A stretch of DNA of 64,000 bases from Occultella glacieicola (GCF_004353825.1 NZ_SMNA01000006.1:248001-312000), one strand, 5' to 3'; shown: positions 52,950 through 62,417, counted from the stretch's first letter. The notes: a model not told the origin generated them from the sequence alone. Program-made: numbers and translations.

Positions 52950-54021
52950 CGACGACCTCGCGCGCGAACCGCTCGACCCACTCGTTGCGGTTCGGGACGA
53001 TCTCGTTCGGGTCCAGGGTCTCGTAACCGGCCGCCGTCGGGTCCAGCGCGACGTCGCCGACCACGGCGGTGAGCTCGGCGGGGATCTCCACGGACAGGTT
53101 GACCGGCAGGTCACCGACCAGCGCCGCCGAGGCGGCCTGCGCCTCGGCGGAGAGCAGGTAGTCGATGAACTGGTGCGCACCGTCCAGGTTGGGTGCCCCG
53201 GTGGGGATCATCGCCCGGTTGGTGGCCATGTACCGACCCTGCGCCGGCGGCGTCCAACCGACCGGCTCGCCGGCCGCGATCAGGTCGGTGGCGAACCCGT
53301 TCAGGGCACCGCCGGCCACGATCTCGCCCTGGGTGAGCAGGTTCGTCATCTCGGTGGTGGAGCTGTAGAACTGCAGGACGTTCGGGGCCCAGCCGGCCAT
53401 GGTGGCGAACGCCGTGTCCACGTCGAACGGTCCGTCACCGTAGGTCGACGCCACCCCGGACACCGTGAGCTGGCCGGCGGTGACCGCGATGTCCGGCAGT
53501 GCGAGCCGGCCGGCGTAGTCGTCGTTGGCGTACAGCTCCCAGTCCGCGGCCTCGGTGGCGTCGAGCTCGTCGGTGTTGTACATGGTCCCGTTCAGCTGGT
53601 AGCTGTAGGCCGGGCCGGTGTAGGCGTCCTCGACGGCGAACGGGGCGATCGCCTCCAGGTTCGGCACCGCCCCGGGGTCGACCTCCTGGAACAGGCCCTC
53701 GGAGTCGGCGATCGCGGCGTAGGTGTCCGAGATCAGCATGACGTCCACGCCGCCCTCGCCCTGCTCCAGCTGGAGCTGGGAGAGCCGGTCCGCGTTGGAG
53801 CCGGTGTCGATCTCCACCTCGATGCCGGTGGCCTCGGTGAACGGGTCCAACACCGCCTCGGTGAACTCCTCGACGCCGAACGGGAAGGTGCTCACCACGA
53901 TCGTGTCGGCATCGCCGTCATCGGAGCCGCCGGAGCAGCCGGCCAGCACCAGCGCGGCCGCGGTCAGGCCGGTGGTGGCGAGCAGGGTACGGCGCCGCAG
54001 CAGCGGGTACGTCGGGGACAT
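52942..54021 (-). CDS. PotD-type solute-binding lipoprotein
   Basis: 359 residues from an ATG at 54021. The signal has LRRRTLLATTGL, Tat-like, ending in the lipobox LVLAGCSG. The mature domain is a family 1/PotD-type fold (TFPFGVEEFTEAVLDPF at about 45-61). Related proteins bind polyamines, thiamine, iron or phosphonates. The coupled deaminase suggests a purine-like or amine ligand (inference). Confidence 0.85.
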   Translation of the reverse strand: MSPTYPLLRRRTLLATTGLTAAALVLAGCSGGSDDGDADTIVVSTFPFGVEEFTEAVLDPFTEATGIEVEIDTGSNADRLSQLQLEQGEGGVDVMLISDTYAAIADSEGLFQEVDPGAVPNLEAIAPFAVEDAYTGPAYSYQLNGTMYNTDELDATEAADWELYANDDYAGRLALPDIAVTAGQLTVSGVASTYGDGPFDVDTAFATMAGWAPNVLQFYSSTTEMTNLLTQGEIVAGGALNGFATDLIAAGEPVGWTPPAQGRYMATNRAMIPTGAPNLDGAHQFIDYLLSAEAQAASAALVGDLPVNLSVEIPAELTAVVGDVALDPTAAGYETLDPNEIVPNRNEWVERFAREVVGG

Positions 54022-54062
54022 GGGTTGCCTCTCGTGGTGGGGGGATGGACGACGGCGGAACG

Positions 54063-55073
54063 TCAGTCGGCGGCCAGGGGAACCAGGTGGGTGGCCGGCA
54101 CGTGCACCCAGACGTCCGCGCCCGGGGTCAGGTCCGGGGCGGACTCGGCGCGCAGGTCGGCGAGCAGTTCGACCCGTGCACCCGAGACGTCGGCCGAGGC
54201 GACGGTGACGAGCACGTCCACGCCCCGGTATGCCACGTCCAGGACGACGCCCGGGAGCACCGCGCCGGTCTCGGCGGCCGGCGTCCGCTCCGACACGCTC
54301 AGGGCGAGGTGCTCGGGCCGGATCGTCGTGGTCGCCCCGCCGGCGTCGGTGAGGAAGTTCTCGTAGCCGAGGAACTCGGCGACGAAACGGTTGGCGGGAG
54401 CCGGGAACACGGCCTGCGGGGTGCCCTGCTGCTGGATCCGGCCGTCCTTCATCAGGACCATCTCGTCGCTCATCTCGAGCGCCTCGTCCTGGTCGTGCGT
54501 CACCAGGACCACCGCGAGGCCGGTCTCGGCCTGGATCCGGCGGATCTCGGCACGCATCTGGATGCGCAGCCGGGCGTCGAGGTTGGACAGCGGCTCGTCC
54601 AGGAGCAGCAGCTTAGGCCGGATCGCGATCGCCCGGGCCAGCGCCACCCGCTGCTGCTGACCGCCGGAGAGCTTCTTCGGCTTGCTTGCGGACAGGTGCG
54701 CCAGGCCGACCAGCTCGAGTGACTCGGTGACCCGTCGGGCCCGGTCGGCGGCCGGCACCCGCCGCATCTTCAGGCCGAAGCCGACGTTGTCCGCGACGCT
54801 CATGTGCGGGAACAGCGCGTAGGACTGGAACACCATCCCGAGGTTCCGTCGCTCCGGCGGGGTCCGGGTGGAGTCGACGCCGGCGATGCTGATCGTGCCG
54901 CGGGTGGGCGCCAGGTACCCGGCCAGCATCCGCAGGCTCGTGGTCTTGCCGCAGCCGCTCGGTCCGAGCAGCGTGGTCAGTTTGCCGTCGGGGATGTCCA
55001 GATCGATGTTGTCGACGGCGGTGAAGTCGCCGAACACCTGGCTCACCCCGTGGAACCGTGCTGCATGGGTCAT
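54063..55073 (-). CDS. PotA-type ABC transporter ATP-binding protein
   Basis: 336 residues from an ATG overlapping the permease stop. Walker A is GPSGCGKTTS, signature LSGGQQQRVALAR, Walker B LLLLDEPLSN and switch His in THDQDEAL. A C-terminal TOBE domain follows from about 250 (IRPEHLALSV). It drives the PotB/PotC-type permeases in this operon. Confidence 0.92.
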   Translation of the reverse strand: MTHAARFHGVSQVFGDFTAVDNIDLDIPDGKLTTLLGPSGCGKTTSLRMLAGYLAPTRGTISIAGVDSTRTPPERRNLGMVFQSYALFPHMSVADNVGFGLKMRRVPAADRARRVTESLELVGLAHLSASKPKKLSGGQQQRVALARAIAIRPKLLLLDEPLSNLDARLRIQMRAEIRRIQAETGLAVVLVTHDQDEALEMSDEMVLMKDGRIQQQGTPQAVFPAPANRFVAEFLGYENFLTDAGGATTTIRPEHLALSVSERTPAAETGAVLPGVVLDVAYRGVDVLVTVASADVSGARVELLADLRAESAPDLTPGADVWVHVPATHLVPLAAD

Positions 55074-55867
55074 CGGTTGATGCCTCCAAAGACTCTGGCG
55101 AAGCCGACGGTGCGCTCGGCGATCACGGCCACCAGGACGGTTCCGGCCAGGATCAGCACCGAGATCGCGGCGACGATCGGGTCGTAGTTCTGCTGCACGT
55201 AGTCGAGCATCACCACGGGCAGGGTGCGGAAGTCGCGGCTCTGCAGGAGCAGGGACAGCGGTACGTTGTTGAACGAGGTGATGAAGCTGAGCAGCGCCGC
55301 CGAGAACAGGCCGGGGCGCAGCAGCGGCAGGGTGACCGACAGGAACGTCCGGCCGGGCGAGGCGCCCAGGCCGCGGGCGGCGTCCTCCACCGCGGGATCG
55401 ATCAGTGCCAGCGAGGCCCCGGTCACCCTCACCGCGTACGGGAACATCAGCACGGTGTGCCCGAGCAACAGCGTCTGGAAGTTGTCCAGCCCGAAGCCGA
55501 CCATCAGCTGTTGGTAGAGGGCCAGGCCGACCACGAGCTCGGGGACGATGAGGGGCGACAGGAACAGTCCCTCGACCACCGACCTCCCGGGCAGGGCGCC
55601 GCGGTGCACCGCGAGTGCCACCGGCACCCCGAGCGCGAGGGCGAGCACGGCGGAGATCGCGGCCAGCATCAGGCTGGAGAGCAGCGAGCTGGTGAAGGGC
55701 TCATAGGTGAGCGCCGCCTCGAACCACCGCAGCGAGAAGCCGTCGGGAGGGAACCGCAGCGTCGACCCGGCCGTGAAGGCGGTCACCACGACGAACAGGA
55801 TCGGCACGAGCATCACGACGTAGCCGCCCACGGCCAGGCTCGCGGCGATCGGGTGGCGGGTCCTCAT
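55070..55867 (-). CDS. PotC-type ABC transporter permease
   Basis: 265 residues from an ATG at 55867, overlapping the preceding stop. Six helices are seen; the EAA loop is AVEDAARGLGASPGRT. SFNNVPLSLLL near the end is typical of PotC-type subunits. Confidence 0.9.
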   Translation of the reverse strand: MRTRHPIAASLAVGGYVVMLVPILFVVVTAFTAGSTLRFPPDGFSLRWFEAALTYEPFTSSLLSSLMLAAISAVLALALGVPVALAVHRGALPGRSVVEGLFLSPLIVPELVVGLALYQQLMVGFGLDNFQTLLLGHTVLMFPYAVRVTGASLALIDPAVEDAARGLGASPGRTFLSVTLPLLRPGLFSAALLSFITSFNNVPLSLLLQSRDFRTLPVVMLDYVQQNYDPIVAAISVLILAGTVLVAVIAERTVGFARVFGGINR

Positions 55868-56682
55868 GAGGTCGCTCCTCGACGGGCGGCGAGACTGGAC
55901 AGGCCGGAGACGGCGAACACCAGGACGGTCATGATCAGCGCGGTCGCGCTCGCCGCGGCCCAGTCGATCGTGGTGGACGAGTACGTGTACAGCTGGGTCG
56001 AGAGCATCCGCTGCCGGGAGCCACCGAGCAGGTACGGCGTCGTGTAGGCAGTCACGGCCCCGGCGAACACCAGGGTCGCGGCCACCACCACACCCGGCCC
56101 CGACAACGGCACCACGACCGACCAGAACGTGCGGGTCCGGTTGGCGCCGAGTCCCCGGGCCGCCTCGTCGAGCCCGGCGTCCACCTGGGCGAGCGCGGAG
56201 TAGGAGGCCACCACGGCCAGCGGCAGGAAGATCTGGGTCAGACCGAGCACGATGGCCAGCGGTGTGTAGAGCAGCTGCGGGGCGGAATCGACCAGCCCGA
56301 GGGTCAGCAGCAGCTGTGGGATCGCACCCTGGGAGCCCAGCACCACGAGCCACCCGAAGGTGCGCACCACCGAGGACAGCAGCAGCGGGAAGATCGCCAG
56401 CGCGAGCAGGACGCCGGCCCAGCGGGACGTGGACCGGGACAGCAGGTAGGCGATCGGGTATCCGAGCCCGATGCAGACGACGGTGACGATCAGGCCGAGA
56501 CCGAGCGTGCGGACCACGATGGCCTGGTCGTAGGGGTCGGTCAGCATCCTGCCGAGCCGCGCGAACACCTCGCCGGGGCTGATCCCGGGCGGCGAGAACA
56601 GCATCGCTATCGACGGGATCAGGAAGGCGACCAGGAGGATGGCCAGCCCGGGCAGGACGAGGAGTGCAGTCCGGCCGCGCAT
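55864..56682 (-). CDS. PotB-type ABC transporter permease
   Basis: 272 residues from an ATG at 56682. Six helices, with the EAA loop GLDEAARGLGANRTRT. It is the first gene of the five-gene operon, 31 bases downstream of paired AACCGGTT operators. Confidence 0.9.
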   Translation of the reverse strand: MRGRTALLVLPGLAILLVAFLIPSIAMLFSPPGISPGEVFARLGRMLTDPYDQAIVVRTLGLGLIVTVVCIGLGYPIAYLLSRSTSRWAGVLLALAIFPLLLSSVVRTFGWLVVLGSQGAIPQLLLTLGLVDSAPQLLYTPLAIVLGLTQIFLPLAVVASYSALAQVDAGLDEAARGLGANRTRTFWSVVVPLSGPGVVVAATLVFAGAVTAYTTPYLLGGSRQRMLSTQLYTYSSTTIDWAAASATALIMTVLVFAVSGLSSLAARRGATS

Positions 56683-56713
56683 GGGTGCACCTTCCCGTGG
56701 TCAGAGTCGTCAC

Positions 56714-56733
56714 AACCGGTTCCACAACCGGTT
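56714..56733. promoter_or_regulatory. Paired AACCGGTT operators
   Basis: Two identical AACCGGTT palindromes (56714-56721 and 56726-56733) are preceded by CACAACC direct repeats and spaced one helical turn apart. A second dyad, TTACA/TGTAA, follows at 56732-56748. They lie between the divergent lacI gene (56814) and the transporter operon, and their central CG fits LacI-family binding. Confidence 0.7.
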
Positions 56734-56813
56734 ACATTGGGAGTGTAAACGGGACGACGCCCCCTCGGGCAACCTCGTCCGCGGAGTGAACCTGAGCGAA
56801 CGGGAGGCACGGC

Positions 56814-57791
56814 GTGGCCACGCTCTCCGACGTCGCCGCTGCGGCCCGGGTCTCCAAGGCCACGGCCTCACGGGCACTGAGCCGCCCGGAACTCGTCGCT
56901 CCGGACACGGTGGCACGGGTGCGGGCCGCGGCCGAGGAACTGGAGTTCGTGGCGAACCGGGCGGCACGGCACCTCGCGCGTGGTCGTACCGGCATCCTCG
57001 GGCTCCTGGTGCCCACGTTCTCCAACGCGTTCTTCGCGCCGATCATCGGCGGGGCGCAGGTCCGGGCCGAGGAGGAGGATCTGCAGCTGTCGGTCGCGGT
57101 GCACCCCCTGGAGGATCCGGCCGAGCTCACCCGGTTCGACCGGCTCGCGATCGGCGTGGACGGATTCCTCGTGGTGGCCCCGCGGGGGCCGGACCCGCTG
57201 CTCCTGGCGGCGGCCGCGCGCAAGCCGGTCGTGCTGGTCGACCGCGAGGTGGACGGTCTCGCCTCGGTCGTGGCCGACACCGCCGCCGCGTTCGCCGAAC
57301 TCCTGCGCGGGCTCGCCGAGGCCGGGCACCGACGGATCCTGTACATCGGCGGGCCCGACCGGTCCTGGCAGAACCTCCAACGCACCGGCTCCCTGCACAC
57401 GGCCGCGACCGCCGTCGGGGTCCACCTCGAGGTGCTCGGGCCGTGTCCGGCGACGTTCGACGCCGGGGCGGGCCTCGTCGACCGGGTCGCCGCCAGCGAC
57501 GCGGACGCCGTGCTCCCCTACGCCAGCGACCTCGGCCTCGGCCTGATGCTCGGCCTGATCGGCCGGGGCCTGGCCCGGGTGGACGGGGGTTCGCCGGCCG
57601 ATGCGACCGGTCGGCTGATCAGCGTGGTCGGGGTGCCCGGCACGCCCCGGGTGGACGTCGACGGCGAACGGCTCGGGGCGGCGGCGATCGATCAGCTGGT
57701 CGCAACGCTCGCGGGCGACGGCGAGCCGGTGCGGTCCCGGCTGCACGTGCCGATCTCATGGGCCGGGCGGACGGCTCCGACCGCCCGCTGA
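56814..57791 (+). CDS. LacI-family repressor of the deaminase/ABC operon
   Basis: 325 residues from a GTG at 56814 with GGGAGG upstream. The HTH is TLSDVAAAARVSKATASRAL at about 3-22, and the C-terminal sensor is a periplasmic-binding-like domain. Divergence from the PotB-type gene and the paired operators between them make it the likely local repressor. It is not adjacent in orientation to the mannan operon promoter but could also act there. Confidence 0.88.
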   Translation: MATLSDVAAAARVSKATASRALSRPELVAPDTVARVRAAAEELEFVANRAARHLARGRTGILGLLVPTFSNAFFAPIIGGAQVRAEEEDLQLSVAVHPLEDPAELTRFDRLAIGVDGFLVVAPRGPDPLLLAAAARKPVVLVDREVDGLASVVADTAAAFAELLRGLAEAGHRRILYIGGPDRSWQNLQRTGSLHTAATAVGVHLEVLGPCPATFDAGAGLVDRVAASDADAVLPYASDLGLGLMLGLIGRGLARVDGGSPADATGRLISVVGVPGTPRVDVDGERLGAAAIDQLVATLAGDGEPVRSRLHVPISWAGRTAPTAR

Positions 57792-57806
57792 CCCCGCCGG
57801 ACCAGG

Positions 57807-57834
57807 ACCCGCGCCCGACCCATGGGGCGCGGGT
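57807..57834 (+). terminator. Hairpin terminator of the lacI gene
   Basis: A perfect 10-base stem (ACCCGCGCCC/GGGCGCGGGT) with an 8-base loop starts 15 bases after the lacI stop. A weak T-containing tail follows. Confidence 0.6.
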
Positions 57835-57846
57835 GCTCGCGCGTGC

Positions 57847-57876
57847 TTGCACTTTGCCAGTGGATACGTTTAATGT
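57847..57876 (+). promoter_or_regulatory. Promoter of the alpha-mannan operon
   Basis: A TTGCAC -35 box, an 18-base spacer and TAATGT as -10, in a conspicuously AT-rich stretch for this genome. It is 45 bases upstream of the GTG of the GH125 gene, which has GAGGAG as ribosome site. Confidence 0.5.
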
Positions 57877-57886
57877 GACTCCCAGA

Positions 57887-57900
57887 CAACACTGATGTTG
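57887..57900. promoter_or_regulatory. Candidate operator of the alpha-mannan operon
   Basis: CAACACTGATGTTG is an inverted repeat (CAACA/TGTTG around CTGA) just downstream of the predicted start point. No regulator gene is identified for it inside the window. Confidence 0.4.
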
Positions 57901-57920
57901 AATATACTTAGAGGAGCATT

Positions 57921-59234
57921 GTGGCTCATTCCACCCTGAGCGACGTCACCGCCCGGGTCCAGGAGACGATCGGATCGGACGTGGTCACCCGGATCTTCGC
58001 CGACGCGATGTCCCGCACCCTCCGCGAGGCGTTCGTGCACGAGCCCGGCACGGACGTGTTCGTCCTCACCGGCGACATCCCGGCGATGTGGCTGCGCGAC
58101 TCCGCCGCCCAGGTCCGCCCGTACCTGCCGCTCGCGGCCGAGGACCCGGGCCTCGCGGACGTGCTGGTCTCACTCGTCCGGCGTCAGGTGCGGTCGATCC
58201 TCCTCGACCCGTACGCGAACGCGTTCAACGCCCGACCGGACGGCGCCGGCCACCGCGACGACGACACCGAGATGGACCGTGGCGTGTGGGAGCGCAAGTA
58301 CGAGGTCGACTCGCTCTGCTTCCCGCTGCAGCTGGCCCACCAGGTCTGGCGGTTCACGGGACGCACGGACCACCTGGACACGGAGTTCGCCCGCGCGGCC
58401 GACCTCATCATCGAGACCTGGCGGGTGGAGCAGGACCACGCCGGGCGTTCGCCGTACCGGTTCCAGCGGCACGACGGCCCGGCCTCGGACACCCTGACCC
58501 ACGACGGCCACGGCTCCCCGGTGGGTCGCACGGGGATGACCTGGAGCGCGTTCCGTCCGAGCGACGACGCATGCGAGCTGCACTACAACGTGCCGGGCAA
58601 CCTGTTCGCCGTCCAGGTCCTCGGTCACCTCGCCGAGTTGGCCGTCGCCGTCCTGGACGATCCCGGCCTGGCGGAGCGGGCCCGGGACCTGGCCGTCGAG
58701 CTCGACGCGGGCGTGCACTCGTGGGGCGTGGTCACCCACCCGGTGCACGGCCGGATCTACGCCTACGAGGTCGACGGCCTCGGCGCGACCGTGCTCATGG
58801 ACGACGCGAACATGCCGAGCCTGCTGTCGCTCCCGCTGACCGGCGGCGACGCCGTCGACCCCGACATCTACCGCAACACCCGGGCGTTCGTGCTCTCCCC
58901 CGACAACCCGACCTACATGGCGGGCGCCCACGCCGTCGGACTCGGCAGCCCGCACACCCCGCCTCGCCACATCTGGCCGATCGCCCTCGCCGTCCAGGGC
59001 CTGACCTCTGACGACGACACCGAGAAGCGCCGGATCATCGACCTGCTCACCCGGACCCACGCGGACACGTTCCGCATGCACGAGTCGTTCCACGTCGACG
59101 ACCCGGCGACCTTCACCCGCGAGTGGTTCTCCTGGGCCGACTCGATGTTCTGCGAGCTGGTGCTCGACGTGTGCGGCACCAGTGTCCGATCGGTCCGATC
59201 CACCCTCGACGAAGAGCAGGTGCGTGCCTCATGA
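57921..59234 (+). CDS. GH125 exo-alpha-1,6-mannosidase
   Basis: 437 residues from a GTG at 57921. GH125 motifs are clear: TGDIPAMWLRDSAAQV at about 49-64, and MDDANMPSLLSLPL in the C-terminal half; acidic catalytic residues sit in these segments. The fold is (alpha/alpha)6 and the enzyme needs no metal. With no signal peptide it is cytoplasmic, trimming alpha-1,6-linked mannose from imported oligosaccharides. Its stop overlaps the permease start (ATGA). Confidence 0.92.
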   Translation: MAHSTLSDVTARVQETIGSDVVTRIFADAMSRTLREAFVHEPGTDVFVLTGDIPAMWLRDSAAQVRPYLPLAAEDPGLADVLVSLVRRQVRSILLDPYANAFNARPDGAGHRDDDTEMDRGVWERKYEVDSLCFPLQLAHQVWRFTGRTDHLDTEFARAADLIIETWRVEQDHAGRSPYRFQRHDGPASDTLTHDGHGSPVGRTGMTWSAFRPSDDACELHYNVPGNLFAVQVLGHLAELAVAVLDDPGLAERARDLAVELDAGVHSWGVVTHPVHGRIYAYEVDGLGATVLMDDANMPSLLSLPLTGGDAVDPDIYRNTRAFVLSPDNPTYMAGAHAVGLGSPHTPPRHIWPIALAVQGLTSDDDTEKRRIIDLLTRTHADTFRMHESFHVDDPATFTREWFSWADSMFCELVLDVCGTSVRSVRSTLDEEQVRAS

Positions 59235-60202
59235 CAACCATTCAACCCACCGCCGTCAGCGCTGACGCGATCGACGTGGCCACCGACCGGGCCACCACCC
59301 CGACCCGGCGCCGTGACCGACACTCGCGCCCGTTCCGCAAGCCGGCGCCCCAGGAGATCTGGGGCTGGATCTTCGTCCTCGTGCCGATGCTCCTGTTCCT
59401 GACGTTCGTCATCATCCCGGTGGTGATGGCGGTCGTACTGAGCTTCACCGACTACGCCGTCATCGGGGACGCCGCCTGGGTCGGTCTGGAGAACTACCAG
59501 CGCATCTTCGCCGACCCGATCTTCCTGCTCGCCCTGCGCAACACCGCCATCTACACGCTGATGTTCGTCCCACTGGGCGTCGCGGTCTCCCTCGGCACGG
59601 CACTCCTGCTGAACCGCAACAGTCGCGCGGTCAACCTGTTCCGGACCTTCTTCTACATCCCGGTGGTCGCTTCCACGGTGGCGACCGCGACGATCTGGTA
59701 CTGGCTGCTGAACCCCCAGTCCGGACTGTTCAACATCGTGCTCGGCTGGTTCGGGATCAACGGCCCGGCCTGGCTGTACGACTCCAAATGGGCGATGACG
59801 GCGATCGTGCTGATGTCCGTCTGGTCCGGCTTCGGCACGAACATGCTGATCTACCTCGGCGGCCTGCAGGGCATCGCCCGCGAGCTCTACGAGGCGGCCC
59901 GGATCGACGGCGCGAACGCCTGGCAGGCGTTCCGCTACATCACCATCCCGGGGCTCTCGCGCACCACGTTCCTGATCTCGACCCTGCTGATCATCGGCGC
60001 GTTCCAGGTGTTCGACCAGGCCTACCTGCTCACGAAGGGCGGACCGGGCAACTCCACCCTGACGGTCGTCTACTACATCTACAACCAGGGCTTCGGCGGT
60101 CTGAAGATGGGCTACGCCTCGGCTCTGTCCTTCGTGCTCTTCCTGATCATCGCCGTGTTCTCCCTGATCAACTTCAAGCTCACGTCCAGGAGCCAGTCAT
60201 GA
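59231..60202 (+). CDS. CUT1 permease, first subunit, mannan operon
   Basis: 323 residues from an ATG at 59231. A long basic cytoplasmic N-terminus (about 45 residues) precedes six helices. The EAA loop is ELYEAARIDGANAWQ, and YLLTKGGPGNST is family-typical. It overlaps both neighbours by 4 bases. Confidence 0.92.
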   Translation: MTTIQPTAVSADAIDVATDRATTPTRRRDRHSRPFRKPAPQEIWGWIFVLVPMLLFLTFVIIPVVMAVVLSFTDYAVIGDAAWVGLENYQRIFADPIFLLALRNTAIYTLMFVPLGVAVSLGTALLLNRNSRAVNLFRTFFYIPVVASTVATATIWYWLLNPQSGLFNIVLGWFGINGPAWLYDSKWAMTAIVLMSVWSGFGTNMLIYLGGLQGIARELYEAARIDGANAWQAFRYITIPGLSRTTFLISTLLIIGAFQVFDQAYLLTKGGPGNSTLTVVYYIYNQGFGGLKMGYASALSFVLFLIIAVFSLINFKLTSRSQS

Positions 60203-61107
60203 CCGCCGCCGACCCCTACGTCCTGCGCCTCAAGCGCGCCAGCACCCCCCGCCAGAAGGTGGGCACCGGCGTCTGGTACCTCGCGGTGATCGTCATCTCG
60301 ATCACGACCGTCTTCCCACTGATCTGGACGATCGTCACCTCCCTCAAGCCCGAGGGCGAGATCCTGTCCTCGTCGCTACAGATCTGGCCGGACGCACCCA
60401 CGCTCGAGAACTACGTGAAGGCCTGGACCTCGGTGCCGTTCGGGCGGTACTTCTTCAACTCCACGTTCCTGGCCGTGGCCGGCGTCGTGCTGAACATCTT
60501 CTTCGGCTCCCTCGCGGGCTACGCCTTCGCCCGACTCCGGTTCCGGGGCAAGCGGGCGCTGTTCGGCACGCTGCTGTCCTCCCTGATGATCCCCGGGATC
60601 GTCACCATGGTGCCGACCTTCCTGGTGCTGCGCAGGTTCCCGTTCGCCGGTGGGAACGACCTGTTCGGCGAGGGCGGGATGGGGTTCATCAACTCCTACT
60701 GGGCGATCATCCTGCCCGGCGCGGCCGGTGCGTTCGCGGTGTTCTTCATGCGCCAGTTCTTCGCCTCGATGCCGGAGGAGCTGGCCGAGGCGGCCCGGAT
60801 CGACGGCGCCTCGGAGTTCCGGATCTTCGCCCAGATCTACATGCCGCTCGCGAAGGCGGGCGCCGCCGTGCTCGGCATCCTCACGTTCCAGGCGGGCTGG
60901 AACAGCTTCATGTGGCCGCTGATCGTGCTCAGCGACCGCGACATGCTGACCGTCCAGGTGGGCCTGGCCGCCTTCAAGACCGAACACACCACGGACTACG
61001 GCCCGTTGATGGCCGGCACGGTCATCGTGAGCCTGCCGGTCCTGCTGATCTTCGTGCTCGCCCAGCGCTACATCATCGAGGGCGTCGCGCACGTCGGCTC
61101 CAAGTAA
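60199..61107 (+). CDS. CUT1 permease, second subunit, mannan operon
   Basis: 302 residues from an ATG at 60199. Six helices are seen and the EAA loop is ELAEAARIDGASEFR. An unusual extracytoplasmic Gly-rich insert (FPFAGGNDLFGEGG) lies before the fourth helix. It forms the importer with the preceding permease and the binding protein 35 bases later. Confidence 0.92.
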   Translation: MTAADPYVLRLKRASTPRQKVGTGVWYLAVIVISITTVFPLIWTIVTSLKPEGEILSSSLQIWPDAPTLENYVKAWTSVPFGRYFFNSTFLAVAGVVLNIFFGSLAGYAFARLRFRGKRALFGTLLSSLMIPGIVTMVPTFLVLRRFPFAGGNDLFGEGGMGFINSYWAIILPGAAGAFAVFFMRQFFASMPEELAEAARIDGASEFRIFAQIYMPLAKAGAAVLGILTFQAGWNSFMWPLIVLSDRDMLTVQVGLAAFKTEHTTDYGPLMAGTVIVSLPVLLIFVLAQRYIIEGVAHVGSK

Positions 61108-61142
61108 CTCCCCCACCCACAACCAGAAGGAGACAGTTCGTC

Positions 61143-62414
61143 ATGTCAACGCAGACACGAACCTCAACGTTCATGAAGATCTCGGCGGGACTCGCGGTCG
61201 GGGCACTCGCCCTGGCCGCCTGCTCCGGCGGAGGCGCCTCCGGCGGCTCCGATGGCGGCGACGGCGGTCAGGAGGTGACCTTCTGGGGCAACTGGACCGG
61301 CGAGCAGGCCACCCAGATCGAGACCCAGGTCGAGGCGTTCAACGCCAGTCAGGACGACTACGTGGTCACGTATCAGCCCCAGGAGGAGGTCGAGGCCAAG
61401 CTCCTGACCGCGATCGCGGGCGGCGGTGTCCCGGACGTGGTGCTCTGGGACCGGTTCCAGACCAGCGTGTATGCCAGCAAGGGCGCCCTGATGTCGCTCG
61501 AGGATCTGATCGCCGAGGACTCGGTGGACACGTCCGTGTTCTACGAGGCCGCGCTGAACGAACTCACCTACGACGGCACCGTGTACGGGCTCCCGCTGAC
61601 CGTGGACAACCGGTCGCTGTTCTACAACGCCGACCTGCTCGCCGAGGTGGGCGTCGAGCCGCCCACGAACTGGGACGAGCTCGCCGACGCAGCCGAAGCG
61701 TTGACCGTGCGCGACGGCGGCGCCCTGGTCCGGTCCGGCTTCGCGCTCTCCGACGTCGGGCTGTTCAGCATGTGGCTCGGCCAGGCCGGCGGCCAGATGG
61801 TCTCCGACGACGGCCAGGCGGCCTTCAACACCCCCGAGGGTCTCGCGGTCCTCGAGGAGTGGGACGACCTCATGAACACCCGCGGCGTGTACGACCTCGG
61901 GTTCGCCGAAGGCACCGACGGCTTCGCGGAGGGCACCGTGGCGATGGCGTACAACGGCCCGTGGACCCTGGCGACCTATGACGCGATCGAGGACCTGAAC
62001 TACGGCATCGTCGCCGCGCCGGCCGGCCCGGACGGCGACCAGGCCTCCGGCCTCGGCGGGTTCGGCATGATCATCCCGGAGGGCGCGCCCAACGCCGAGG
62101 GTGCCTGGGAGTTCATCACCTGGTGGACCACGCAGCCCGAGAACGGCGTCGCCTTCGCCGAGCTCAGCGGGAACATGCCGGCCAATCTCGAGGCCGCAGA
62201 GGACCCGTTCTTCACCGAGAACGAGGCCTACTCCGCGCTCCTGGAGACCATGGCGTTCGCGACCGCACGGCCCACGATCCCCGGCTACTCCGACGCCGAG
62301 GGGCAGGGGCTCATCCCCGAACTGCAGCGCTTCATGGCCGGTGAGATCAGCGCCCAGGAGGCCCTCGACAACGCCGAGGAGTCCTTCAACCGGATCCTGG
62401 CCGAGAACGCCTGA
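61143..62414 (+). CDS. Sugar-binding lipoprotein, mannan operon
   Basis: 423 residues from an ATG at 61143 with AAGGAG upstream. The signal ends in the lipobox LALAACSG, followed by a Gly/Ser/Asp-rich linker and a family 1 solute-binding fold. Flanking GH125 and GH76 genes suggest an alpha-mannan oligosaccharide ligand. Confidence 0.92.
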   Translation: MSTQTRTSTFMKISAGLAVGALALAACSGGGASGGSDGGDGGQEVTFWGNWTGEQATQIETQVEAFNASQDDYVVTYQPQEEVEAKLLTAIAGGGVPDVVLWDRFQTSVYASKGALMSLEDLIAEDSVDTSVFYEAALNELTYDGTVYGLPLTVDNRSLFYNADLLAEVGVEPPTNWDELADAAEALTVRDGGALVRSGFALSDVGLFSMWLGQAGGQMVSDDGQAAFNTPEGLAVLEEWDDLMNTRGVYDLGFAEGTDGFAEGTVAMAYNGPWTLATYDAIEDLNYGIVAAPAGPDGDQASGLGGFGMIIPEGAPNAEGAWEFITWWTTQPENGVAFAELSGNMPANLEAAEDPFFTENEAYSALLETMAFATARPTIPGYSDAEGQGLIPELQRFMAGEISAQEALDNAEESFNRILAENA

Positions 62415-62417
62415 CCG

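Noticed and set aside
56714-56733. Short direct repeats as a CRISPR or repeat array
   Set aside because: There are only two units, each a palindrome in a promoter region between divergent genes. An operator pair fits better.
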